DNA of 64,000 nt from Roseovarius mucosus DSM 17069 (GCF_000768555.3 NZ_KN293975.1:248001-312000), one strand, 5' to 3'; counted from the stretch's first letter, positions 1 through 7,880 are shown. Notes: generated by a model not told the origin, from the sequence alone. Numbers and translations are program-made.

Positions 1-1263
1 CCCGATGCGCGGTTCGACTTTCGCGACGTCTGGCGCAATGAGCACGCCAGCAATTTCGTTGTCGCCAAGGCCATGCGCAATGACGTGCTGGAAACCATCC
101 GGACCGCCTTGGACCGTGCGCTGGCCAATGGCGGCACGATGGCCAGCTTCATGGATGATCTCGAGCCTGAGTTGAAACGGCTCGGCTGGTGGGGCAGCGG
201 CACGGAGCGCGATCCGCTCACAGGCGAGATGAAGAACGTCCAGCTTGGCTCGCCCCGCCGGTTGCGGGTGATATTCGACGCCAATATGCGCGCGGCCCAT
301 GCTGCGGGCAAATGGGCGCGCATTCAGCGCACCAAGGCGGCCTTCCCCTTCCTGCGCTACGTCCAGATCCAGCGCGACACCAAGCGCGAGGACCACGCGC
401 GCTATCACGACCTGATCCTGCCCGTCGATCACCCGGCATGGCTTCGTATCTTTCCGCCCAATGGCTGGCGCTGCGGCTGCACGGTCCAACAACTCTCGCA
501 AGGCATGCTGGAGCGGCGCGGCCTGAAGGTGACAGAGGATTTCGAGCTGGAGGAGCGCGGGGTGCTGAACCGTCGCACCGGCGAGATCGAACCCACGGCA
601 CTCGGGGTCGATCCCGCATGGGACGGCAACCCGGGCCATGCGTGGCTTGACTTGCGAGCGCGTCATGCAGAGATAGCGCGCGGCATGTCCTCCCCGGCAG
701 CGGCCACCGAGCTTGGCTTTGCCATGCGCGCCCGGCTCATGGGCCTGGGCGACGGGCGCGAGCATCTTGGCGCGTTTGATCTGCGGACCGGCGAGGAAAT
801 CGACTGGAACGTGGGCAAGCCGAAGCGCGTCAGACTGACCTCCACCATAATCGGGCGGCTGGAGAGCGGCACGGGTGTCGGCCTCGTGCACAATCACCCC
901 AGTTCCGCGCCGCTCAGCCCGGATGACATGGCGGTCATGTTCCAGCGCCAAGTTCGATCAATCGTTGCCGTTGGCCACGACGGTTCCCTCTACCGGGCAC
1001 AGATGTTGCGGCCCTCCCGGGGAAATATCTGGGAGTTGTCGGAGGTCGCGGTTGAGATCATTGACGAGATTGCCCCGGCGTTGACCAAAGCAGACCGCGA
1101 CCATGCGGTGCGCCTCGCGGTCCTCGACGTCTTGCAGTCTCAAGGCCTGATCTTATATCAGGAAAGCCTCGGTGCGCAGTCACAGGCGGTCCGGGGGCGC
1201 ATAGAAGAGACCGCTCGGGGTGTCGCCGCCGCCCTTGTCAGGGCCATGAACGGAGATCCGTGA
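1..1263 (+). CDS. Mu F-like head morphogenesis protein with C-terminal JAB-like domain (5' end outside window)
   Basis: The frame is open from the first base, so the gene begins to the left; the ATG at 73 is internal. The first ~200 residues match the Mu F / SPP1 gp7 minor head family (EHASNFVVAKA, then GSPRRLRVIFDANMR, then the NGWRCGC segment near 460-480). This protein sits on the portal and takes part in head assembly. After it, about residues 225-320 of the ATG-73 numbering form a second domain with an H-N-H-P motif at 889-900 and a following S-x2-D, resembling the metal site of JAB/RadC-like domains (spacing one residue shorter than the canonical H-x-H-x7-S-x2-D). Its role is unknown; it could be a virion-delivered hydrolase. 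Head identity is firm, the JAB call moderate. Confidence 0.85.
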   Translation, partial: PDARFDFRDVWRNEHASNFVVAKAMRNDVLETIRTALDRALANGGTMASFMDDLEPELKRLGWWGSGTERDPLTGEMKNVQLGSPRRLRVIFDANMRAAHAAGKWARIQRTKAAFPFLRYVQIQRDTKREDHARYHDLILPVDHPAWLRIFPPNGWRCGCTVQQLSQGMLERRGLKVTEDFELEERGVLNRRTGEIEPTALGVDPAWDGNPGHAWLDLRARHAEIARGMSSPAAATELGFAMRARLMGLGDGREHLGAFDLRTGEEIDWNVGKPKRVRLTSTIIGRLESGTGVGLVHNHPSSAPLSPDDMAVMFQRQVRSIVAVGHDGSLYRAQMLRPSRGNIWELSEVAVEIIDEIAPALTKADRDHAVRLAVLDVLQSQGLILYQESLGAQSQAVRGRIEETARGVAAALVRAMNGDP

Positions 1264-1478
1264 TGAGAACGCTTTTGATTGAGCCGCCTGACGAATGGAG
1301 CCGCGAGGCCTATGAAGCCGCCCTGCGCGAGGCCGAGGCATTGCCCGATGACGATCCGGACAAGGCGGAGCTGGTCGCCGTGCGCCGCGAACAGTTTGCG
1401 ATTTTCGACCGACCGAAGAGAACTCCCGAAGAGCGCCGTGCAATCCTGCGCGCCTTCCTCGAAGATCCGGCCTCCTGA
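1263..1478 (+). CDS. small acidic phage protein overlapping the MuF gene
   Basis: A 71-residue protein whose ATG overlaps the MuF stop by one base (TGATG); a GTG three bases earlier is an alternative start. It is charged and acidic, predicted mostly helical (EAYEAALREAEAL; EERRAILRAFLED), without a signal or membrane segment. The tight overlap implies translational coupling to the MuF-JAB gene. I do not recognise the family. By position it could be a partner or protective protein for the extra MuF domain, but nothing in the sequence proves it. Confidence 0.55.
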   Translation: MRTLLIEPPDEWSREAYEAALREAEALPDDDPDKAELVAVRREQFAIFDRPKRTPEERRAILRAFLEDPAS

Positions 1479-1775
1479 GGCAATTTGGGGCTGTTTCGCC
1501 GCGCGGGCGCACCTGCAACCGACCCCACCAGACGCAATGGCCTCTCAGCGCCTCATTAAATACCCATTTAATACCCCCCTCGGGGATTTTGCGACCCAAC
1601 CCCCGCCAGAGCCAGAAGCGCACTCAGCGGGCCGTTCTGGGGCCGTTTGCATTCCGGGCTTGCCGCGCACGCCCTTGGGGCGCTAGTCTGATCCAAGGCG
1701 GCCCGTGCGCCACAGCCGCTTTCCCCTGAAGTCCTTCATCTGATCTGGCCCGTCGCCCCGGCTTAATGTCGGGTC

Positions 1776-2960
1776 ATGACAAAACCGCTTCACATCTTCC
1801 GCGCTGGCCGCCACACCGCCCAATCCGGGCAGAGCTTCGAGTTTTCCGAAGCCGAGGTTGAGGGCATTGCCACCGCCTATGATCCCGCCCTCCATGAGGC
1901 CCCCATCGTCGTGGGCCATCCTCGCACAGATGCCCCGGCTTACGGCTGGGTCAAACGCTTGCGCGCCGAAGGGGCCGAGCTTTTTGCCGAGCCTGACCAG
2001 GTGGAGCCCGCTTTTGCCGAGATGGTCCGCGCCGGACGCTTCAAGCGGATCAGCGCCTCCTTCTATCCCCCCAAGTCGGCGGCAAACCCGGCACCGGGCA
2101 CCTATTACCTCAAGCATGTGGGCTTTCTGGGTGCGCAGCCCCCCGCCGTAAAAGGCCTCAAGGCCGCCGAGTTCGCAGAGGACGCCGAGGCTGTCACCCT
2201 CGAGATCGAGTTCTCGGAAGCGCAGATCGCCGACATTACCGCTTCCGGGTTTGGCGGCCTGCGCCGCGTCATCTCTGGACTGCGCGACTGGCTCTTGTCG
2301 TCTCAGGGGCAAGAGACTGCGGACCGGATCGTTCCCGCCTATGAGCTGGAGCACATCCGCACAACCGAGGAATTCATGCGCAACGTTATCGAGCGCGGCG
2401 GCGGTAAGACGGCCGTTTCCAGCTTTTCAGAGACACAGACGCCGCAGGTCGATCTGGCAGAAACCAAGAAAGAGGAGACCGATATGTCCGGCACGGACAC
2501 ACAAACCCCCGAAGACCGCCAAGCCGCGCTCGACGCGCGCGCGGCCGAGCTCGACGCGAAGGAAGCCGCCTTCGCCGAGGCCCTGAACAAGACGCGCCGC
2601 GCCGAGGACGCCGCCCTGGTCGAGGCTCTGGTCAAGGACGGGCGCATCGCGCCGGGTCTCAAGGAGGAGATGGTCGCGTTCATGGAAAGCCTCGACGCGC
2701 AAGACGAGGTGGCTTTTGCCGAAGGCAAGAGCGCCAGCCCGCGCGCGTGGTTCCGCGACCTGCTCTCAAAGCAGACCAAGCCGCTGATCGACTTCAGCGA
2801 GCGGGCGGGTGGAGACACCCTGCCGCAGGTCAAAGGGCCAGACGACATCACCGCCGCCGCCAAGCGTCTGATGAAGGACGCAGAGGCCGAGGGCCGCACG
2901 CTGAGCTTTGCCGAGGCCGCGCGCCAGATCGAGGAAACCATGGAGAGCGACAATGGCTAA
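1776..2960 (+). CDS. Mu I-like phage prohead protease and scaffold precursor
   Basis: A 394-residue protein with the Mu gpI N-terminal layout: HIFRAGRHTAQSGQSFEFSE, then a VVGHPRTDAPAYGWVKRL block and RFKRISASFYPP around residues 45-105. These blocks mark the Mu-type head maturation protease. The C-terminal ~155 residues are charged, helical and Ala/Glu-rich, as expected for a scaffold. Length is close to Mu gpI (about 360). It lies between the minor head gene and the capsid genes in Mu order. The upstream gap (1479-1775) holds no gene I can support, only a weak CCCC/GGGG hairpin near 1575-1590. Confidence 0.85.
   Translation: MTKPLHIFRAGRHTAQSGQSFEFSEAEVEGIATAYDPALHEAPIVVGHPRTDAPAYGWVKRLRAEGAELFAEPDQVEPAFAEMVRAGRFKRISASFYPPKSAANPAPGTYYLKHVGFLGAQPPAVKGLKAAEFAEDAEAVTLEIEFSEAQIADITASGFGGLRRVISGLRDWLLSSQGQETADRIVPAYELEHIRTTEEFMRNVIERGGGKTAVSSFSETQTPQVDLAETKKEETDMSGTDTQTPEDRQAALDARAAELDAKEAAFAEALNKTRRAEDAALVEALVKDGRIAPGLKEEMVAFMESLDAQDEVAFAEGKSASPRAWFRDLLSKQTKPLIDFSERAGGDTLPQVKGPDDITAAAKRLMKDAEAEGRTLSFAEAARQIEETMESDNG
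2484..2960 (+). CDS. internal in-frame scaffold protein (Z-like) from alternative start
   Basis: An ATG at 2484 is in frame with the protease gene at residue 237 and is preceded by AGAGGAG (2471-2477) six bases upstream, the best Shine-Dalgarno in this gene. It would give a 158-residue product (MSGTDTQTPEDRQ start) that is only the charged helical scaffold part. Mu makes its scaffold Z from the 3' part of gene I in the same way. The ribosome site is seen; use of the start is inferred from Mu and related phages. Confidence 0.6.
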   Translation: MSGTDTQTPEDRQAALDARAAELDAKEAAFAEALNKTRRAEDAALVEALVKDGRIAPGLKEEMVAFMESLDAQDEVAFAEGKSASPRAWFRDLLSKQTKPLIDFSERAGGDTLPQVKGPDDITAAAKRLMKDAEAEGRTLSFAEAARQIEETMESDNG

Positions 2961-3318
2961 TCCCGGACTGTTCATCAAATCCTACACCGCCGAAGCGGCG
3001 GTGCCCGGTCGCCGGATCGTCAAGTTCGGCACACTCGGTGGCATCCTTGTGGCCGCCTCCGCGACCAATCTCGCGATTGGCATCTCGGACCAGCTCGACG
3101 CGAAACTTGGCGACATGACGGACGTGATCATGTCCGGCTCGGCCGAGCTCGAGCTTGGCGGCACGGTCGCCGCCGGTGCGCCCGTCGCGTCGAACGCCTC
3201 GGGCCTTGGCATAGCCGCCACTGCCGGGGCCGGAAACATCGCCATCGGCTACGCGCTGCAGGCGGGCGTGGCTGGCGACATCATCGACGTGGCCATTGCC
3301 CGCCACTCTGTCACCTGA
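2953..3318 (+). CDS. DUF2190-like capsid cement/decoration protein
   Basis: A 121-residue protein starting at ATG 2953, overlapping the end of the protease gene by 8 bases; a longer frame from 2908 would start inside that gene with an unlikely Arg-rich extension. The sequence is a small beta-rich protein full of Gly, Ala and Val (FGTLGGILVAASATNLAIG; ELGGTVAAGAPV), typical of the DUF2190 family that decorates or stabilises capsids. Its place between protease and major capsid protein is the usual one. The family assignment is by pattern and position. Confidence 0.7.
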   Translation: MANPGLFIKSYTAEAAVPGRRIVKFGTLGGILVAASATNLAIGISDQLDAKLGDMTDVIMSGSAELELGGTVAAGAPVASNASGLGIAATAGAGNIAIGYALQAGVAGDIIDVAIARHSVT

Positions 3319-3337
3319 TCCTTAGGAGCGCTGATCC

Positions 3338-4297
3338 ATGAGCACCCCCACCCCCTTTGTTGTCGATCCGGTCCTGACCGCCATCGCCGTCAACTACCGC
3401 AACCCCGATATCTCCTTCATCGCCGATCAGGTCATGCCCCGCGTGCCGGTCATGGGGATGGATTTCAAATGGACCTATTATCCGCCCGAACAGATGTTCA
3501 CCGTGCCCGACACGGAAGTGGGCCGCAAAGGTCTGGTTCAACAGGTCGAGTTCACCGGCGAAGAACGCACCTCCTCGGTCAAGGACTACGGTCTCGACGA
3601 CGTGGTGCCACAGCGTGACATCGATGCCGCCCGGGCACTCCGCGCTGCTGGCAATTCGGCTTTTGACCCCGAGGCGCGCGCCGTCGAGGGCCTCACCCAT
3701 CTGATCCAGCTCGACCGCGAAAAGCGCGTGGCCGCCATGGTGCAGGACGCGGCCAATTATGACGCCGACAAGAAGGTGGTGCTGTCCGGCGCGGGTCAGT
3801 TCTCCGATCCGGCGTCCGATCCCATCGGCGTGATCTCGGCCGCCCTCGACGCCACCTTCATCATGCGCCCCAACGTGGCCGCCATGGGACGCAAGGCCTG
3901 GACGGCGCTCTCGACCCATCCCGACATCCTGAAGGCCATCAACCGGACCTCGGGCGACAAGGGCCGGGCAAGCCGCGAGGCCGTGGCCGAGCTGTTCGAG
4001 CTTTCCGAAATCCTCGTGGGCGACAGCTACATCAACTCGGCGCGCAAAGGTCAGACGGCGGCCTTCGAGAAGGTCTGGGGCGGCAATATCGCCCTCATCC
4101 ACCGCAACACACAGGCCGGTCCCGATGGCACCGCCCCCGCATGGGGCTGGACCGCGCAATTCGACGGCCGCGTCTCGGGGCGTTTCTTCGACCCCAAGGT
4201 CGGCCTCAAAGGCGCCACCACCCTGCGCGTGGGCGAGCAGCTCCGCGAAGTCATCGCGGCCCCCGCCACCGGCTATCTGATCGAGGACGCAGCATGA
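3338..4297 (+). CDS. phage major capsid protein (Mu-like)
   Basis: A 319-residue capsid subunit. The N-terminus has the segment found in this family of Mu-like head proteins (VDPVLTAIAVNYRNPDISFIAD then MPRVPV), followed by FKWTYYPPEQMF and a central VAAMVQDAANYDADKKVVL stretch; late on is GWTAQFDGRVSGRFFDPKVG. The start follows AGGAG at 3324-3328, nine bases upstream. It lies directly after the protease and cement genes, so it is the shell protein processed and stabilised by them. The stop overlaps the next start (ATGA at 4294). Confidence 0.88.
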   Translation: MSTPTPFVVDPVLTAIAVNYRNPDISFIADQVMPRVPVMGMDFKWTYYPPEQMFTVPDTEVGRKGLVQQVEFTGEERTSSVKDYGLDDVVPQRDIDAARALRAAGNSAFDPEARAVEGLTHLIQLDREKRVAAMVQDAANYDADKKVVLSGAGQFSDPASDPIGVISAALDATFIMRPNVAAMGRKAWTALSTHPDILKAINRTSGDKGRASREAVAELFELSEILVGDSYINSARKGQTAAFEKVWGGNIALIHRNTQAGPDGTAPAWGWTAQFDGRVSGRFFDPKVGLKGATTLRVGEQLREVIAAPATGYLIEDAA

Positions 4298-4650
4298 GCT
4301 ACCGCATCAAACGCACCGTGATCGCGGCCTCGCGGCTTGAGGCGGGCCGCCTCGTGGCCGCAAAGGATATCGGAGGGGAGGCGCAGATTGCGCGCCTCCT
4401 CGCCCTGGGCGCAATCGAAGAGGCCGGGGACGCGGCAGATACGCCGACCCCGGTCGTCCTGCACGATGCGCTCCGCGTGGCCCTGACCAATGCCATCAAT
4501 GATCTGCCAGGCGACGCCTTCGACAAAGGCGGCAAGCCCAAGGTCAAGGCGCTGCAAGACGCACTCCCCGGCTTGGCCGACCAGATCTCCGCCGCCGCGC
4601 GGGACACCGTCTGGGCCGAGATGCAGACCGCCGCAGGCGCGGCCTCCTGA
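4294..4650 (+). CDS. phage head-tail region protein, unknown function
   Basis: A 118-residue protein that begins inside the capsid stop codon (ATGA), so it is coupled to it. The N-terminus (SYRIKRTVIAASRLEAGRLV) and helical C-terminus (LPGLADQISAAARDTVWAEMQ) do not match a family I can name. In Mu the gene right after the major head protein (gp35) is also small and uncharacterised, so position suggests a head or head-tail accessory. No signal peptide or membrane segment. Confidence 0.65.
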   Translation: MSYRIKRTVIAASRLEAGRLVAAKDIGGEAQIARLLALGAIEEAGDAADTPTPVVLHDALRVALTNAINDLPGDAFDKGGKPKVKALQDALPGLADQISAAARDTVWAEMQTAAGAAS

Positions 4651-4829
4651 AATTCCAGAGCGAAAGGATCAATCGCGAACCTCACGGGCTCATAGGGCAA
4701 AAACCAGACCCCTCCGGAGGCGATCCGAGTAGGCGCGGCCCACGCGAGTTGGAGCCTGCAACGTCTGAGACATGGACGTGACAGCCGGGAGAGACCGGCA
4801 CCCAAACACCCAAGCCGGAGGCGCATCCC

Positions 4830-5057
4830 ATGTCAGAGACGTTCAAAAGCACTGACGACGCCCGAGTCGTGAACAGCCCCGTGCGCCATATCCCCCGCAC
4901 CTTGAACGACGCCGAGGCGCGCCGGGTCTCAGCCGTCAAGGATATCGGGGATGCGTTTCTGACCGAGATTTCATGCGAGCAGGGGCGCGAGTTCGCCATC
5001 GCGCGCACCAAGATCGAAGAGGCTGTCATGTGGGCCGTCAAGGGGCTGACCCGCTGA
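4830..5057 (+). CDS. Acb2/Tad1-hairpin family small phage protein (putative anti-CBASS/anti-Thoeris sponge)
   Basis: A 75-residue protein with a good Shine-Dalgarno (GGAGG before the ATG at 4830). The pattern VRHIPRTLNDAEARRVSAVKDIGDAF... then GREFAIARTKIEEAVMWAVK is the one I associate with the Acb2/Tad1 hairpin family: a two-helix protein whose C-terminal part reads (S/G)RE-x-(S/A)(L/I)A-x-TK-x-EEAVMWA-x-K. Characterised members bind and hide cyclic nucleotide or cyclic ADP-ribose signals of CBASS and Thoeris defences. The fit is by remembered motif, not alignment, and ligand choice cannot be read from sequence. It lies between the capsid and connector genes, so it would be expressed late. 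Confidence 0.72.
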   Translation: MSETFKSTDDARVVNSPVRHIPRTLNDAEARRVSAVKDIGDAFLTEISCEQGREFAIARTKIEEAVMWAVKGLTR

Positions 5058-5482
5058 TGCCTTACCTCACAACACAAGACATGATCGACCGCTACGGCGA
5101 GGGCTTTTTGGCCGAGATCACCGCCCGCGATGGCACGCCGGGCGTCGTCGACACGGGCGTTTTGCAGGTGGCTGTCGACGATGCCGTGGCCCTGGTCGAG
5201 AGCTATGTCGCGGGGCTCTACAATTCGGCCAACCCACCACGTGCACTCACTGTGCATGCCGCCGCGATTGCCTGGTATCGGCTCCTGGGCGCGCGGGCCG
5301 CTGCCTTTGACGGAGCGAAAGACGGCCATGACGCCGCCTTCGCCTTTTTGCGCCAAGTGCGCGAGGGCGAGGCCTCGCTTGGCGACGAGACGCCCGAGGA
5401 CACCGGCCGGGGCAATCCCCAGCTTCCGCAGATCAGCGCGCCTGCCGGCACCTTCAGCCGCGACAGCCTCAAGGGGTTCTGA
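5057..5482 (+). CDS. DUF1320 / Mu gp36-like head-tail connector protein
   Basis: A 141-residue protein whose ATG overlaps the previous stop by one base (TGATG). It starts MPYLTTQDMIDRYGEGFLAEI, the usual opening of the Mu gp36 (DUF1320) family, and has the helical core VDDAVALVESYVAGLY ... AIAWYRLLGARA. Family members are connector-like proteins at the head-tail joint. A frame opening at 4973 inside the previous gene is rejected as a start. Order capsid, gp36-like, gpG-like agrees with Mu. Confidence 0.82.
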   Translation: MPYLTTQDMIDRYGEGFLAEITARDGTPGVVDTGVLQVAVDDAVALVESYVAGLYNSANPPRALTVHAAAIAWYRLLGARAAAFDGAKDGHDAAFAFLRQVREGEASLGDETPEDTGRGNPQLPQISAPAGTFSRDSLKGF

Positions 5483-5483
5483 G

Positions 5484-5987
5484 ATGGTCACCCTAACCGT
5501 CAGCCTCGACAGTCTCGACTTTGACAACGCCATCGCCGACGGCCTGCGCCAGTTGTCCGACCTCACCCCTTTGATGCAGAACATCGGGACGGTTCTGGAA
5601 ACCTCTGTCTCGGAGCGGTTCGAGAAGGGTGAAGGTCCGGGCGGCATCGCGTGGCCCATCTCGCACCGCGCGCGCGAGTTCGGCGGCAAGACGCTGGTCG
5701 ACAGCACACGCCTGCGCGACAGCATCGTGACAGAGGCCGACAGCTTTTCCGCGCGCATCGGCACCAACGTGCCCTATGCCACGACCCATCAGTTCGGCGC
5801 GTTTATCGAACCCAAGGCCGCAGGCGATGAAGCCACGGCCAAGCTCGCCTTCACCCTGCCCAATGGCCAATTCATCATGGTCGACCAGGTCGAGATCCCG
5901 GCCCGGCCATTCCTCGGCTTTGACGACAAGGACGAGACCGACATCGCGGACACCGTCGAGACCTTTCTGCGCGAGGTCTTCGCATGA
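5484..5987 (+). CDS. Mu gpG-like phage virion morphogenesis protein
   Basis: A 167-residue protein beginning two bases after the previous stop. It has the gpG / phage virion morphogenesis pattern: a helical N-terminus (LMQNIGTVLETSVSERFEKG), a PISHRAREFGGKTLVDSTRLRDSI block, VPYATTHQFGAFI, and a C-terminal PARPFLGFDDKDETDI. Members act in tail completion or head-tail joining. The longer frame from 5130 runs antiparallel in phase to the DUF1320 gene and is not the start. It overlaps the next gene by four bases. Confidence 0.85.
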   Translation: MVTLTVSLDSLDFDNAIADGLRQLSDLTPLMQNIGTVLETSVSERFEKGEGPGGIAWPISHRAREFGGKTLVDSTRLRDSIVTEADSFSARIGTNVPYATTHQFGAFIEPKAAGDEATAKLAFTLPNGQFIMVDQVEIPARPFLGFDDKDETDIADTVETFLREVFA

Positions 5988-6418
5988 CCATCAACGATAT
6001 CATGACCCGGATCGAGGCGCAGGTGCCCGAGCTTGCAGGCCGGATCGACGGCGGCCGCGCCTTTGTCGATCTGATCCGCTCCAAGAAGCTGCCCGCGCAA
6101 TCGGTCGCGGCCTATGTCTTTCCCTCCGGCATTCAGGGCAGCCGCCCCGACGCCGCCTCGGGCGTCTTCAGCCAGATGCTGACCCACCGCACGAGCGTGG
6201 TGATCTTCGCGCAGAGCTTTGACCGCACCGGGGCCGCCTCCCTCGACAAGATCGACCAGTTCCTGATGCGCGTGGTGCGCGCCTTGGCGGGCTGGGCACC
6301 GGGCGACGAGGTCGGCGTCTTCCGGTTCGAACGCGGGCATCTCGTGTCCAGCGGGGCCGGTGTGCTCGCCTATCAGCTCGATTTCTCCATCGACGATCAA
6401 CTGAGGATCTTCACATGA
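5984..6418 (+). CDS. phage tail terminator-like protein (Mu gp37-like)
   Basis: A 144-residue protein that overlaps both neighbours by ATGA. The compact alpha/beta sequence (IRSKKLPAQSVAAYVFPSG; TSVVIFAQSFDRTGAASLDKIDQFL; ending in LAYQLDFSIDDQLRI) is like the Mu gp37 / minor tail U-type terminator proteins that cap the finished tail tube. It sits after the gpG-like gene and before the tail tube, as expected for this role. Family call is moderate. Confidence 0.7.
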   Translation: MTINDIMTRIEAQVPELAGRIDGGRAFVDLIRSKKLPAQSVAAYVFPSGIQGSRPDAASGVFSQMLTHRTSVVIFAQSFDRTGAASLDKIDQFLMRVVRALAGWAPGDEVGVFRFERGHLVSSGAGVLAYQLDFSIDDQLRIFT

Positions 6419-6540
6419 CCAATCTCCCCACCTCCGGCGGGTCCTACACCCGCGACGACAAGGGCGCGCTGAAACACGCCGAGGCCGCGCCCAAACCCGC
6501 GCCTGCCCCGAAACCCGAGAAAAAGGACGCTGACAAATGA
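6415..6540 (+). CDS. very small phage protein between terminator and tail tube genes
   Basis: A 41-residue reading frame chained by ATGA overlaps to both the preceding gene (6415-6418) and the tail tube gene (6537-6540). The product starts MTNLPTSGGSYTRDDKG and ends in a Lys/Pro/Ala-rich tail (APKPAPAPKPEKKDADK). Mu-type phages often have a tiny gene here (gp38/DUF2635 position), but the sequence alone does not show membership. The double overlap and codon usage are the reasons to keep it. Confidence 0.6.
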   Translation: MTNLPTSGGSYTRDDKGALKHAEAAPKPAPAPKPEKKDADK

Positions 6541-7472
6541 GCCTGCTCTGGAGACGCAAGGTCCTGCTCGCGAAGCTCGAGACCACCTATGGCACCGATG
6601 CTGCCCCCACCGGCGGCGACGCAATCCTCGCCAAAGACGTGCGCCTGTCACCGATGCAGGGTCAGGACCTCGACCGCAATCTCGACACGCCGCACGGCGG
6701 CCCCACCGGCACGATCCCGGTCGATCTGCACCGCACGATCTCCTTCAAGGTCGAGCTGGCAGGCTCCGGCACCGCCGGGGCAGCGCCCCGCTGGGGCCGT
6801 CTCCTGCGCGCCTGCGGCTGTGCTGAGACCGTGACCGTGGCCACCTCCGTTGTCTACAACCGGGTCTATTCGAACCTCGAGAGCGTCACGCTGCATCTCA
6901 ATATCGGCGGCACGCTCTATGCCATGATCGGCGTGCGCGGCACCGCCGCCTTTGACGTCTCGGCCTCGGGCATTCCCTATATCGAGTTCGAGTTCACGGC
7001 CCTCTACGTGGCCCCGGCCGACGTGGCCATTCCCACGCCGGATTTCTCGGGCATTCCCGATCCGCTCGCGGCCTCGGATGCGAACACGCCCGTCTTCACG
7101 ATTGATGGCACCGCGCTCGTGATGCGCAGCTTCAAGCTCACCCTCGCCAACCGCATCGAGCCGCAGTTCCTGATCGGCGAGGAGGAGGTGATCCTCGACG
7201 GGCACGAAAACACGATCGAGGCGCGGGTGCGCGCGGTGGCGCTCTCCACCTTCGACCCGTTCACCATGGCCGCCGCCCAGGAGAAGGTCGCCGTCGAGAT
7301 CGAGCACGGCAAGACCGCCGGGAACATCGTCAACATCGCGGCCCCGCGCGCGCAGATGCAGCGCCCCGAAGGGCTTGAGGACGGGCAAGGCCGCAAGGAA
7401 TGGCCGCTGCGCCTCGTGCCACTGCCAACCACTTCCACCGCCGCCGACCAGTGGGTGATGACGCTCACCTGA
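6537..7472 (+). CDS. phage tail tube protein
   Basis: A 311-residue protein like the tail tube subunits of siphovirus-like phages in alphaproteobacteria. It has the N-terminal LLWRRKVLLAKLETTYGTDA segment, repeated beta-strand stretches (HRTISFKVELAGSG; YSNLESVTLHLNIGG; IPYIEFEFTALY) and a second Ig-like half starting near residue 170. It forms the non-contractile tube; no sheath gene is present. Position before the chaperone pair and the tape measure gene supports the call. Confidence 0.78.
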   Translation: MSLLWRRKVLLAKLETTYGTDAAPTGGDAILAKDVRLSPMQGQDLDRNLDTPHGGPTGTIPVDLHRTISFKVELAGSGTAGAAPRWGRLLRACGCAETVTVATSVVYNRVYSNLESVTLHLNIGGTLYAMIGVRGTAAFDVSASGIPYIEFEFTALYVAPADVAIPTPDFSGIPDPLAASDANTPVFTIDGTALVMRSFKLTLANRIEPQFLIGEEEVILDGHENTIEARVRAVALSTFDPFTMAAAQEKVAVEIEHGKTAGNIVNIAAPRAQMQRPEGLEDGQGRKEWPLRLVPLPTTSTAADQWVMTLT

Positions 7473-7477
7473 GCCGG

Positions 7478-7494
7478 TTCAATGCCCCCTTCAA
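7478..7494. repeat. copy 1 of a 17-nt prophage repeat
   Basis: TTCAATGCCCCCTTCAA in the 49-bp gap between the tail tube and chaperone genes. It matches 16 of 17 bases of a sequence at 20334-20350 near the prophage right end. A looser partial copy (TTTAATACCCCCCT) lies near 1567-1580. Could be a repressor, host-factor or transposase site; function is not shown. Confidence 0.5.
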
Positions 7495-7521
7495 CACCCC
7501 TTTGAAAGAGAGATCACGCGC

Positions 7522-7851
7522 ATGTTCAAGATCGACCAGACCCCCACCTTCACCCACCGCGTCGAGATCAAGGTGCCCTCCGACGGCGGCCACGAGGTGC
7601 AGGATATGCAGGTCACATTCCGCGTGCTGCCCGACGCGGAGGTCGAAGGCTTCGACATGCGCACCTCGCGCGGGGAGCGGGAGTTTCTCGCGGCGGCTGT
7701 GGTGGGCTTTGACGATGTCGAGGACGAGAAAGGCGCGAAGCTGCCTTATAGCCACGCCCTGCGCGACCGGCTGATTGGTCTGGCTTATGTCCGCGTGGCG
7801 ATGATCAACGCCTATTACGCGGCGCTCATGGGGAAACGGGTAAAAAACTGA
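7522..7851 (+). CDS. phage tail assembly chaperone (short product)
   Basis: A 109-residue protein with SD-like AGAGAG before the ATG. Sequence (FKIDQTPTFTHRVEIKVP, VTFRVLPDAEVEGFD, AAAVVGFDDVEDEKG) and position between tail tube and tape measure fit the G-type tail assembly chaperone, which coats the tape measure protein during tail growth. The last codons are GTA AAA AAC TGA, giving a classic A AAA AAC slippery heptamer just before the stop, so a fraction of ribosomes should continue in the -1 frame. Confidence 0.8.
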   Translation: MFKIDQTPTFTHRVEIKVPSDGGHEVQDMQVTFRVLPDAEVEGFDMRTSRGEREFLAAAVVGFDDVEDEKGAKLPYSHALRDRLIGLAYVRVAMINAYYAALMGKRVKN

Positions 7852-7880
7852 AATGGGCCGGGCGGGCATGGGCGCGCGGC
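7842..7880 (+). promoter_or_regulatory. -1 ribosomal frameshift site: A AAA AAC slippery heptamer plus stem-loop
   Basis: The heptamer A AAA AAC occupies 7842-7848 with the zero frame reading AAA AAC and a stop at 7849-7851. Eight bases downstream, 7857-7864 can pair with 7873-7880 (eight pairs, one mismatch), a placement typical of a stimulatory hairpin. The -1 frame then stays open to 8204. Confidence 0.8.

Noticed and set aside
1683-2953. Long minus-strand frames at 1683-2354 and 2339-2953 opposite the protease gene.
   Set aside because: They mirror the GC-rich third positions of the plus-strand gene; no family motifs and no ribosome sites.
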